From Clostridia bacterium (GTDB taxonomy: Bacteria; Bacillota; Clostridia; Oscillospirales; CAG-272): a stretch of 14,687 bases of DNA. This document shows, in pieces, positions 1-7,011 of this stretch; within the stretch, counting starts at the first letter, position 1; every line of letters starts with the position of its first letter. The notes under the pieces are model-generated. The model saw nothing but the letters and a program-made list of their open reading frames with translations. It made no database searches and was not told the DNA's origin. The translations under genes and the position numbers were made by a program. Location: positions 1-14,687 of the forward strand of contig JAFTNI010000254.1 of NCBI GenBank assembly GCA_017451975.1. The letters are read 5' to 3'.

Positions 1-2028
1 GGATTTGAGCATCCAGGAGCTGGATGCCGTGCGCCAGCTCTGGCCGGGTGTGCCCATTCTGTAGCCCGTTTCGGGTGCGAAGTAGGAGTTATACATCGCG
101 TAGGGCTCGCCGCAGGTTTCGCCGCCGTATGCGTTTTTGCCGGGGAGCATTTTGAGTATGCCCTCTTCAACTCTGTCGGGTCTGCGGAGCATGGAGTCTA
201 CCGCGAGCTTCCAGGCAGAGGGGTGGAGGTAAATACCGCCGTTATCCTGCGTACCGGGCAGCTTTTCGCCCATGGAGCCGATATAATCGTATTGGTGGGA
301 GTATGCGGGGTATGCAAGGCGTATGCCTATGGGTGTTTCGAGAATTTCTTCTGCTTTATCCATAGCCTCTGCCGCGTTTTCAAGGCCTGCAAAAACAGCC
401 CAGAGCTGAGAAATAAGGAAGATCTTGCCTTCTTCGCAATCGTGTGCGCCCATTATGATATCGTCGTCTGTGCGCGCGTAGATGTAGTAGCCCGCTTCTT
501 TATCTCTGCCGTATTCCTCTATGCGCTCTGCCATAATTTTGCCGCGCTCGATGGAAAGAGCAACGTCTTCCTCTTTACCAAGCATCTTGGCAAGCTCGCA
601 AAAACGCTTGTTTGCATAGCACCATGTGATGGAAAGCCAAACTGAAACGCCCTTGCCCTCAAGGCCCGCAAAGTTTACGCAGTCGTTCCAGTCGCCGCCC
701 CAGATTTTGATAAGACCGTAAAGACCTTGGAAATTATAAAGGAAATCTACGCTTCTGCGTATATGCTCGTAAACCGTGGCAACCGTGCCGTTATTGAAGG
801 GCACTTCTTCAAGAAGGAGCTCTTTTTTGCCAAGCTCTTTTATTATCGTCGTAACGGCGGAAGCAAGCCAAACCGTGTTATCGGCAAACTTTTTATCTCT
901 TATGGCGCCGTCGATAAACGTGCGGGGTGCATAGCCCGTGTCATACTGATACGTAAGTATGCGCTTGATTCTTTCCCAAGCAAGCTCGGGGTTGATGGGC
1001 GCGAGGCAATCTGTGTCGCTCGTGAGGTCGCGGTAGCCGTTGTGGCGTACGCGTGCCCAGCGGCTGCCCATATCTGCCGCATATTTGAGCCAGCCGTTAA
1101 CGAGGTTATCAAGCTGCTCTATGGGTGTTTTTATTTCCACACCGCCGAGGTCTTTTTCATATTTTGCCTTCATTGCGGCAAATTCCGCTTCTACCCATTC
1201 TGCCGTGGGCGTTACCATTTCGTCCCAGGAAAGCGCCGCACCAACGAGGTAGTGAACGGTTTTCTTTTCGCCGGGGGCAAGTGTTACCTTATTTTCGAGA
1301 ACATAGCAAAGCTTTTCGGAATGGCAGTCGGAATTCTGCGTGCCTATCATTTTCGCAATAGCCGTGGGCTGCTGCTCTGTGCCGAAGGGGCCGATAAAGG
1401 CGTTGCGGCGGCTGTCATAGCCGTCTGCCTTTTCGCTTGCAGACATATAACCCCAAACGTGGCGGTTTTTGTCGCTTTCATAGGGAGCGTACACAAGGCC
1501 GTAAACGGCGTTGTGCGCATCGCAGAAGCCGCCCTTGCCAAGGCTGTAGCACTGAGGGCGGTAGGTGCCGTCTATTTCCGTTTTTGCATATGCAATAACG
1601 GAAAGCTCTTTTTCCTCTGCCGTCGTGTTTTCTGCCGTAACGCTCCAGATTTCATATCTACCCGTGTTGGGAACGAAAATACGAACCGCGCTCTTCACGC
1701 CCTCGTAAGCGAGCGTTACCGTGCTTGCGCCGTTTTCGTGTGCGCAGGCGTAATCGGTATAGCCGTAGCCAACGGGCAAGCCGAAGGCGCTCCAGGCCTT
1801 ATCCTTCGTTTTGAGGAAAACGTTTCTGTTGGAAAGAACCATAAGTCTTCTGCCCATGCTGTCCTGGCAAAGACCTTCGCCAAAGCCAACCTGAGAGGTG
1901 AAGGAAACGAATTCGTCGTTGAAGAAGTAGTTATACCAGTGTCTGGGCGTTTCTATATCCGTTATAACGAACGTTTCGCCCTTATTTTCGAAATGACCGT
2001 AGCTTTTTGTTTTGGAAATTTCAACCAT
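1..2028 (-). CDS. GH94-type disaccharide phosphorylase (cellobiose/chitobiose phosphorylase family), C-terminus cut by window edge
   Basis: Reading the minus strand from ATG 2026-2028 gives 676 codons without a stop to base 1; the rest lies outside the window. The N-terminus (MVEISKTKSYGHFENKG, then ETPRHWYNYFFND) and the middle section look like GH94 enzymes, which split beta-linked disaccharides with inorganic phosphate to a sugar-1-phosphate plus free sugar in the cytoplasm. The GGDWNDC motif (Asp446 first) matches the family's general-acid aspartate region, and the visible end carries GTPGQSWRTASSSWML, like the GH94 C-terminal phosphate-site region. The protein has no signal peptide. Family members run to about 800 residues, so roughly 100-130 should be missing. 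A purine-rich AAGGAATG lies 8-9 bases before the start. The substrate (cellobiose, chitobiose, laminaribiose or other) cannot be told from this. I recognised no clear promoter in the 252-bp gap upstream. Confidence 0.85.
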   Translation of the reverse strand, partial: MVEISKTKSYGHFENKGETFVITDIETPRHWYNYFFNDEFVSFTSQVGFGEGLCQDSMGRRLMVLSNRNVFLKTKDKAWSAFGLPVGYGYTDYACAHENGASTVTLAYEGVKSAVRIFVPNTGRYEIWSVTAENTTAEEKELSVIAYAKTEIDGTYRPQCYSLGKGGFCDAHNAVYGLVYAPYESDKNRHVWGYMSASEKADGYDSRRNAFIGPFGTEQQPTAIAKMIGTQNSDCHSEKLCYVLENKVTLAPGEKKTVHYLVGAALSWDEMVTPTAEWVEAEFAAMKAKYEKDLGGVEIKTPIEQLDNLVNGWLKYAADMGSRWARVRHNGYRDLTSDTDCLAPINPELAWERIKRILTYQYDTGYAPRTFIDGAIRDKKFADNTVWLASAVTTIIKELGKKELLLEEVPFNNGTVATVYEHIRRSVDFLYNFQGLYGLIKIWGGDWNDCVNFAGLEGKGVSVWLSITWCYANKRFCELAKMLGKEEDVALSIERGKIMAERIEEYGRDKEAGYYIYARTDDDIIMGAHDCEEGKIFLISQLWAVFAGLENAAEAMDKAEEILETPIGIRLAYPAYSHQYDYIGSMGEKLPGTQDNGGIYLHPSAWKLAVDSMLRRPDRVEEGILKMLPGKNAYGGETCGEPYAMYNSYFAPETGYRMGTPGQSWRTASSSWMLKS

Positions 2029-2280
2029 GGATTTCACATTCCTTTTCTTTAAATTTTCGGTTAATCAAAAACATAAGGCTTTCACTGAAATTCGGCATAT
2101 ACCGCCGCGAGATCCTTCGCAAAACCACGCCGACACCGTAAGGTGTCATTCTTGAGCGAAGCGAAGAATACGGCGCGGCTCTGCTCGAGTATGACCGCGG
2201 GGGACTCTTTATAAAGTTTCAGACGAATTGCCCCGTCATCTTAGCCGCGGTACAGCGCGCAGCCCGCAACAATGGCCGCT
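2029..2280. other. Intergenic stretch with palindromic repeat remnant, no gene
   Basis: This 252-bp gap separates the M23 lipoprotein gene from the downstream GH94 gene, both on the minus strand. Its left 60 bases are AT-rich and should hold the GH94 leader. The rest is GC-richer and carries the repeat remnant listed at 2109-2170. I see no T-tracted terminator after the M23 gene, so read-through cannot be excluded. Confidence 0.6.
2109..2170. repeat. Intergenic palindromic repeat remnant (GAGCGAAGCGAAGAAT type)
   Basis: GAGATCCTTCGC at 2109-2120 is an imperfect inverse of GCGAAGAATAC near 2161. Between them GACACC-GTAA-GGTGTC (2132-2147) forms a perfect 6-bp hairpin with a 4-base loop, followed by GTCATTCTTGAGCGAAGCG. 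From memory, motifs of the form GTCATTCTGAGCGAAGCGAAGAAT are dispersed between genes in many Firmicute genomes; I could not test copy number here. Confidence 0.55.
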
Positions 2281-3456
2281 TTACTTCCACCAGGGAAGGT
2301 AGAGCTTGGGGTCTACCGTGACATAGGCTTTTTTAGAGGATGAGTATTTGCGTATTTCAAAGTGGAGGTGCGTGCCTGCGTAAGGGCCCGTGGCAGTGGT
2401 ATTCAGCCTGCCCGTATTGCCCGAGCGCCCTATGGTCTGCCCCTTTTTTACGGTATCGCCCTTCTTCACCGTGCGCGAGGAAAGGTGAGCGTAGCAGGTG
2501 CGGAAGCCGCCCTCGTGCTCTATAACGACGTATGTACCGTATGTCCAGAGCAAGTTATTCTTTGAAAAATAACCTGCGTCGTAAGCCTCTACTACCGTGC
2601 CGTCCATCACTGCGATTATCGGGTCGCCGTAGTAAACCGCGAAATCAAGCCCACGGTGGTTGTTTGAGCCGCCGTAAGACTGCGTAAGCCTGTAGTTCAC
2701 GCCGCCGTTCTCGGCATCGATAAACGGCATGCCGAAGCTCTGCGCCTTCGTGCCGACGAGAATTACCTCGTCAACCCGCTCTTGTATTTCCTCTGCCACA
2801 AGCTCTGTGACCGTAAGCTCGCCCTTGGTATACGTATACCTGTAGGTTTTTACCGCAACGGAATTTTTGCCTTCTGTTTTCAATTTTGTTGTGCCTACTT
2901 CCATAGTACCACATTCTTCGTAAATTGTCGAGTATTTTTCCAAAGTTTCGGTAACAGTATTTTCTTTTACGGTGATTATTGGCTTCGTTCCGCGAATTAT
3001 AACGCGGTTTTTCGGCTCGGTAAGGGTTTTCCTCTCCTCCCATTCCGCCGTAAGCTCACCGCCAAGGTATGTGCGGTATTCCGTAATTTCCGCTTTTCCT
3101 TTTTCGCCCTCGGCTTGCGTAAGCTCCTCGTCCTCGTACATTTCGGGGTTGGGTATGTAGACAGTTTCAAACGGTATTTCTTCAAAGCGCGTGGTTTCGT
3201 GCGTGCCATCCTTCTCTGCGGGCGCCGCCGTAGTTACTTCCGTGGTAGCAGAGGTGTTGCCCGCGGGCTTGCCCGTGCTGCCCTGCGTACCGGCAGTTGT
3301 GCCATGCTCCGTTTCACCGCAGGAGGTGAATATAAGCGAAAGCGTAAGCACGCCAGCCGCTGCCGCCGCGCGACTTATGGGCTTGAACGTTCTGCTTTTA
3401 GAGGGAAGATTTCTCATTCTTTTCGGTGCTGTTCTTTTTTTGTTCACATTATTCAT
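2281..3456 (-). CDS. G5 domain / M23 family metallopeptidase, predicted lipoprotein (cell-wall hydrolase)
   Basis: A 391-aa exported zinc endopeptidase expected to cut peptidoglycan cross-bridges or stem peptides outside the membrane. The basic N-terminus is followed by a hydrophobic segment (about 30-45) ending in IFTSC with Cys46, a plausible though imperfect lipobox. Next comes a Thr/Ser/Gly-rich linker (50-90). Two G5-like modules follow (about 90-158 and 161-236), each ending in a (I/V)xxGTK strand. The M23 domain runs from about 255 to 370. All zinc and catalytic residues of LytM-type enzymes are present: His267 and Asp271 (HRGLD), His324 (CYAHLS), and His363/His365 (THLHFEI). GAAAGGA (3466-3472) precedes ATG 3454-3456. 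It is divergent from the ABC transporter gene at 3747. The enzyme looks intact; its exact bond specificity cannot be read. Confidence 0.93.
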   Translation of the reverse strand: MNNVNKKRTAPKRMRNLPSKSRTFKPISRAAAAAGVLTLSLIFTSCGETEHGTTAGTQGSTGKPAGNTSATTEVTTAAPAEKDGTHETTRFEEIPFETVYIPNPEMYEDEELTQAEGEKGKAEITEYRTYLGGELTAEWEERKTLTEPKNRVIIRGTKPIITVKENTVTETLEKYSTIYEECGTMEVGTTKLKTEGKNSVAVKTYRYTYTKGELTVTELVAEEIQERVDEVILVGTKAQSFGMPFIDAENGGVNYRLTQSYGGSNNHRGLDFAVYYGDPIIAVMDGTVVEAYDAGYFSKNNLLWTYGTYVVIEHEGGFRTCYAHLSSRTVKKGDTVKKGQTIGRSGNTGRLNTTATGPYAGTHLHFEIRKYSSSKKAYVTVDPKLYLPWWK

Positions 3457-3520
3457 AAAAAGTTTTCCTTTCAGGTATATTTTTTAATTTCAAACAAAAT
3501 TCTCGTCTGATTACAAAATC

Positions 3521-3550
3521 ATTATATCCCGCCATAACCTACCAAAGCAA
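3521..3550 (-). promoter_or_regulatory. Candidate promoter of the M23 lipoprotein gene
   Basis: On the minus strand TTGCTT (3545-3550), 18 bases, then a perfect TATAAT (3521-3526). The -35 is weak, the -10 perfect. The leader to the ATG would be about 60 bases. Confidence 0.55.
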
Positions 3551-3582
3551 TAGTGGAAGAATGGCAGAAAAGCCTGATATAA

Positions 3583-3611
3583 ACAGTGCTTCCAAGGGCT
3601 TCAAGCACTGT
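3583..3611. promoter_or_regulatory. Inverted repeat in the divergent M23/ABC intergenic region (possible operator)
   Basis: ACAGTGCTT (3583-3591) and AAGCACTGT (3603-3611) form a perfect 9-bp inverted repeat around an 11-base centre. It sits about 33 bp upstream of the M23 -35 and about 58 bp upstream of the ABC -35, between two divergent promoters. That position suits a regulator site better than a terminator, and no T-tract follows on either strand. Confidence 0.4.
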
Positions 3612-3668
3612 AAAACCTTTACAATTCGCAAAAAATGTTAAAAAAGTATGAAGAAATCGTGTATTTTC

Positions 3669-3697
3669 TTGACATAATGTGTACGGCGTGATAAAAT
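3669..3697 (+). promoter_or_regulatory. Strong sigma-A type promoter of the ABC transporter gene
   Basis: Perfect TTGACA (3669-3674), a 17-base spacer, then TAAAAT (3692-3697, five of six consensus bases). The leader to ATG 3747 is about 40 bases and includes AAGGAGG at 3732-3738, eight bases before the start. Confidence 0.85.
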
Positions 3698-3746
3698 TAG
3701 TTAGGTATCTTACAAAATTTACATATTTTCTAAGGAGGATTTTTCT

Positions 3747-5759
3747 ATGATGATGGGACCGCCCCCCGGCGAGGCAAGCGAGAAAAACCGCGTGCCAAAG
3801 CCAAAAAGCTTAAGCGAAGTTCCCTCTTTCGTTGCAAACGTTGTTAAAAACTTCTTTTCGCGCCTTTTCTACATTTTCGGGCTTGTTTGGCAAACGCGCC
3901 CGTGGATACTTTTTGCGCTTCTTTTCATTGCCGTGCTCCAGGGCTTTATGCCCGTTATAAAATCGCTCGTAGCAGCGGGAATTATCAATGAGCTTGAAGT
4001 CATAATAAAGGCTCTTGTGTTGGAGCAAACACCTTCTTTTGACCCCACAATGCGCTTGCTGATAATTCAGTTTGCGCTCATATTCCTCACGAGCATTATT
4101 TCCAACGTGGAAATGATGGTAACGCGAATTTCGGGCGAGCTTGTGGTTAACCACGTAAACACGAAAATTATGAAGAAGGCGAAAACCATAGATATCGCCA
4201 GCTTCGACCGCCCCGAGTTCTACGAAAAGCTGGAAAATGCTTCGCGCGAAGCAGGCTCCCGCCCCATTATGATATTGCGCTCTACGTTTTCTATAATGAG
4301 CACGCTAATAAGCATGATTTCTTACATAGTCATTCTTTGGGCCATCAGCCCTGCAGCGCCTTGGCTTATCATCGCGCTATCGCTGCCCAGCGCAATAATC
4401 ACCTTCTCCTACCGCAAGAAAAATTTCAACTATATGCGCCGCAACTCCAAATCCCGCCGCGAGCTTTCCTATTATTCGGGCCTCACGACGAACAAGGATA
4501 TGGCAAAGGAGCTTCGCATTTTCGGCCTTTACGACCACTTTACGGATCAGTACCAGAGCGTTTTCAAAAAATACTTCAAGGGGCTTAAGGGGCTCTTTAT
4601 AAAAGAAGGCGTGCTCAATATTTCCGTTGCCGTGGTTTCCGCCGTTGTAAACTGCTTCCTCTTCCTTTACATAGCAAACGGAGTTTTCGAAGGCAACCTT
4701 CAGATAGGCGACTACTCGCTCTATACGGGAGCGCTCAACTCTGTTTCAGGCGGTATTACTACGTTTATCGCCACCATGTCCTCTATCTACGAGGGTACAC
4801 TGTTTATAGACAACCTCATCACGTTTATGGACGAGGAGCAAACGGTTGCCCCGCTTCTTACAGAGGAATGCCCCGAGCCGCGCAAGGTTAAGCACCACAC
4901 GGGCCACAGAATAGAGCTTCAGAACGTTTCCTTCCGCTACCCCGGCACGGAAAGATTTGTTATTAAAGATTTCTCTGCCGTGCTTGAGCCGGGCGATACA
5001 GTCGTGCTCGTAGGCCTCAACGGCGCTGGCAAAACGACTCTTATCAAGCTTATCACACGTCTTTACGACCCCACCGAGGGCAGAATTCTTCTTGACGGCC
5101 ACGATATCCGCGAATATGACCTCAAGGAGCTTTATTCGCTCTACGGCATCATCTTCCAGGATTTCGGCAAGTACGCCGTAAGTGTGCGCGATAACATCAC
5201 ATTCTCCCGCATAAACGACCCCGTGGACGAAAACGCAGTGCTCGAAGCCGCAGAAAAAAGCTCCTCCACGCAGTTCATTGCAAAGCTTCCCAACGAATAC
5301 AACACAGCGCTCACGCGCGTTTTCGAAAAGGACGGCATAGAGCTTTCAATAGGTCAGTGGCAGAAGCTTTCCATTGCCCGCGCATTCTACAGCGATTCCG
5401 ATATTCTCATTCTCGACGAGCCCACGGCGAGCCTCGACGCCATTGCCGAGCAGGAAATTTACAACCAGTTCGATACGCTCCGCAAGGATAAAACCACGAT
5501 TTTCGTTTCCCACAGGCTTTCAAGCGCCACCGTGGCAGATAAAATTCTCGTTATAGACGGCGGCGTGCTTACAGAGCAAGGCAACCACCAGGAGCTTATG
5601 GCAAAGCGCGGCACGTACTACGAGCTTTTCACAACACAGGCAAAGCGCTATATGGAAAACCCCGACGGTGCAGAAGAACCCGCTCACGGCGAGCCGCACC
5701 AAGGCAAACCGCCGCGCGGCGAGGAAAGACCCTTCCGCCCCGAGCCGCCGAGGTTCTGA
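3747..5759 (+). CDS. ABC transporter, fused permease and ATP-binding protein (half exporter)
   Basis: A 670-aa type-I ABC exporter half that should dimerise in the cytoplasmic membrane and export a substrate using ATP. The cytosolic N-terminus (1-50) is Pro-rich. About six membrane helices follow, near 52-72, 102-120, 185-200, 206-222, 290-312 and 330-350. The nucleotide-binding domain spans about 390-625: Walker A GLNGAGKTT at 423-431, Q-loop FQDFG, signature LSIGQ at 533-537, Walker B ILILDEP with Asp557-Glu558, and H-loop His589. The signature has Ile where LSGGQ is usual. A hydrophilic tail of about 35 residues, rich in Pro, Glu, Arg and Gly, ends the protein. ATG 3747 is the first of three Met codons and has an ideal AAGGAGG. 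No partner half-transporter is nearby, so a homodimer is most likely. A peptide, lipid or drug substrate is possible, but the sequence does not decide. The AlkD-like gene starts one base after its stop. Confidence 0.93.
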   Translation: MMMGPPPGEASEKNRVPKPKSLSEVPSFVANVVKNFFSRLFYIFGLVWQTRPWILFALLFIAVLQGFMPVIKSLVAAGIINELEVIIKALVLEQTPSFDPTMRLLIIQFALIFLTSIISNVEMMVTRISGELVVNHVNTKIMKKAKTIDIASFDRPEFYEKLENASREAGSRPIMILRSTFSIMSTLISMISYIVILWAISPAAPWLIIALSLPSAIITFSYRKKNFNYMRRNSKSRRELSYYSGLTTNKDMAKELRIFGLYDHFTDQYQSVFKKYFKGLKGLFIKEGVLNISVAVVSAVVNCFLFLYIANGVFEGNLQIGDYSLYTGALNSVSGGITTFIATMSSIYEGTLFIDNLITFMDEEQTVAPLLTEECPEPRKVKHHTGHRIELQNVSFRYPGTERFVIKDFSAVLEPGDTVVLVGLNGAGKTTLIKLITRLYDPTEGRILLDGHDIREYDLKELYSLYGIIFQDFGKYAVSVRDNITFSRINDPVDENAVLEAAEKSSSTQFIAKLPNEYNTALTRVFEKDGIELSIGQWQKLSIARAFYSDSDILILDEPTASLDAIAEQEIYNQFDTLRKDKTTIFVSHRLSSATVADKILVIDGGVLTEQGNHQELMAKRGTYYELFTTQAKRYMENPDGAEEPAHGEPHQGKPPRGEERPFRPEPPRF

Positions 5760-5760
5760 T

Positions 5761-6447
5761 ATGCAAAATAAAACCAATATACAGGTACGCCTTTTCGCCA
5801 TGAGCGAAAAGGCGTATGCCGATTTTCAAGGTGCGCTCGTGCCCACAGTGCCGCGCGAAAAGGTCATCGGCGTGCGCACGCCGCTTATGCGCAAATACGC
5901 CGCGGAAATTTACGGCACGGCGGAAGCAAAAAATTTCCTTTCCGAGCTCCCCCACGAATATTTCGACGAAAACAACCTGCACGCATTTCTTATAGAAAAG
6001 ATTAAGGATTTCGACGAATGCATCTGTGAGCTTGAAAAATTCCTGCCGTACGTGGATAACTGGGCAACGTGCGACGGTATGTCGCCAAAGGTTTTCGAAA
6101 AAAACCGCGAAAAGCTTTTGCCGAAAATATTCGCATGGCTTGAATCAGAGCACACGTACGCGGTGCGCTACGGAATGCTGATGCTTATGAAGCATTTCGT
6201 AGGCGAGCATCTCCACACGGCGTACGCCGAGGCGGTGGCGCGCGTACAAAGCGAGGAATATTATATAAAAATGATGCAAGCATGGTATTTTGCCACGTTG
6301 CTTGCCACAAATTACGAACACGCGCTCCCCTTCCTTGCGGAAAAGCGGCTGCCCGCATGGGTTCACAACAAAGCCATACAGAAAGCAACTGAAAGCCGCA
6401 GAATAAGCGAAGATATTAAAGCATATCTTCGCCAAATGAAAGTTTAA
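5761..6447 (+). CDS. DNA alkylation repair protein, AlkD-like HEAT-repeat family
   Basis: A 228-aa all-helical protein of the AlkD family, whose studied members remove positively charged alkylated bases (3-methyladenine, 7-methylguanine) from DNA. Length matches AlkD (about 237 aa). The family's DNA-binding and catalytic positions appear at the right spacing: Trp101 and Asp105 in DNWATCD, Arg136 in VRYGML, Trp175 in QAWYFA. I equate these with AlkD Trp109, Asp113, Arg148 and Trp187. The start at ATG 5761 is chosen because GAGG at 5750-5753 sits seven bases upstream and it follows the ABC stop by one base. A longer in-frame reading from 5668 would overlap the ABC tail and adds only low-complexity basic residues. 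It is likely co-transcribed with the ABC exporter and ends two bases before a strong terminator. Confidence 0.88.
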   Translation: MQNKTNIQVRLFAMSEKAYADFQGALVPTVPREKVIGVRTPLMRKYAAEIYGTAEAKNFLSELPHEYFDENNLHAFLIEKIKDFDECICELEKFLPYVDNWATCDGMSPKVFEKNREKLLPKIFAWLESEHTYAVRYGMLMLMKHFVGEHLHTAYAEAVARVQSEEYYIKMMQAWYFATLLATNYEHALPFLAEKRLPAWVHNKAIQKATESRRISEDIKAYLRQMKV

Positions 6448-6448
6448 G

Positions 6449-6486
6449 AAAACCGCTTGGGTTTACTTCACCCAAGCGGTTTTTTA
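6449..6486 (+). terminator. Intrinsic terminator after the ABC transporter/AlkD-like unit
   Basis: AAAACCGCTTGGGT (6449-6462) pairs perfectly with ACCCAAGCGGTTTT (6470-6483) over 14 bp with a 7-base loop, followed by TTA. The flanking A and T tracts make it likely to work in both directions. Confidence 0.93.
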
Positions 6487-6487
6487 T

Positions 6488-6967
6488 ATCGAAAGCCTGC
6501 GGCTTTCGGCGCTGTATCAACTTTTTTCTTTGAGAAAAAAGTTGCAAAAAAGCAAAAATCCTTGCAGGATTTATCGGGCTTTGTCAGTTCTGATAAAAGC
6601 CCGAAAGAGCGCGCCTCTCCCCACCGTGATGTTTACCGCGTTCCTTGTAAACATTCGGCGGAACCGCGAGGCGAAGGGCGCTTCACAGCTTTGTTATGGT
6701 CTGCAAACGCGCTATAGGCGCGAACAGCTACCGATTATTGCGCGCACCATTTTGCAGAAAGTAAAAAATCTGCAATTTGCAAAAATTCGCCGTGGTTCCG
6801 AGTAAATTTTGCCGTAGCAAAATTTCAACTCGGGGAGGCGAAAGAAGTTTTGATTTACAGCAGAAGTGAAAAAGCGATAAACCTGCAAGGTTTTTGGTTC
6901 TTTTTGCCTCTTTTTCTTTCAAAAAGAAAAAGAGGGGGAAGTCATTCGAAAGCCGCAGGCTTTCGAT
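6488..6967. mobile_element. Long inverted-repeat element made of tandem hairpins (MITE-like), non-coding
   Basis: The two ends are exact 21-bp inverted copies (6488-6508 and 6947-6967), each itself a hairpin (CGAAAGCC-tgc-GGCTTTCG). Homology between the arms continues inward. Left arm hairpins are CAACTTTTTTC/GAAAAAAGTTG (6518-6544), AAATCC/GGATTT (6556-6572) and CGGGCTTT..TCAG/CTGA..AAAGCCCG (6575-6603). Right arm hairpins are AAACC/GGTTT around TGCAA (6879-6893) and a perfect 13-bp CCTCTTTTTCTTT/AAAGAAAAAGAGG (6907-6935). Shared words such as CCTTGCAGG and TTTATCG occur in the same order in both arms. Nearer the centre lies CCGAGTAAATTTTGC..GCAAAATTTcaACTCGG (6798-6833), a 15-bp stem with a two-base bulge. 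Short open frames inside have no ribosome site or family resemblance. No transposase is present. It occupies nearly the whole gap between the AlkD-like and LRR genes. Confidence 0.75.
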
Positions 6968-6972
6968 AATTC

Positions 6973-7004
6973 AAAAACGCTTGCCTTGCGGCAAGCGTTT
7001 TTTT
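6973..7004. terminator. Bidirectional intrinsic terminator after the LRR gene
   Basis: AAAAACGCTTGCC (6973-6985), loop TTGC, GGCAAGCGTTTTT (6990-7002): a 13-bp stem flanked by A and T tracts. It ends the minus-strand GDPD-LRR unit, starting 10 bases past the LRR stop, and would also stop plus-strand read-through. Confidence 0.88.
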
Positions 7005-7011
7005 ATTTGCT

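Noticed and set aside
727..2052. 441-codon plus-strand open frame
   Set aside because: It is the antisense of the GH94 gene. The minus-strand reading has clear family motifs and a ribosome site; this one has neither.
2782..3510. 242-codon plus-strand open frame
   Set aside because: Antisense of the M23 lipoprotein gene; no ribosome site or motif.
6457..6922. Several overlapping 60-90 codon open frames in both strands
   Set aside because: They lie inside the hairpin-array element, lack ribosome sites, and encode low-complexity Lys/Ser-rich translations of the repeats.
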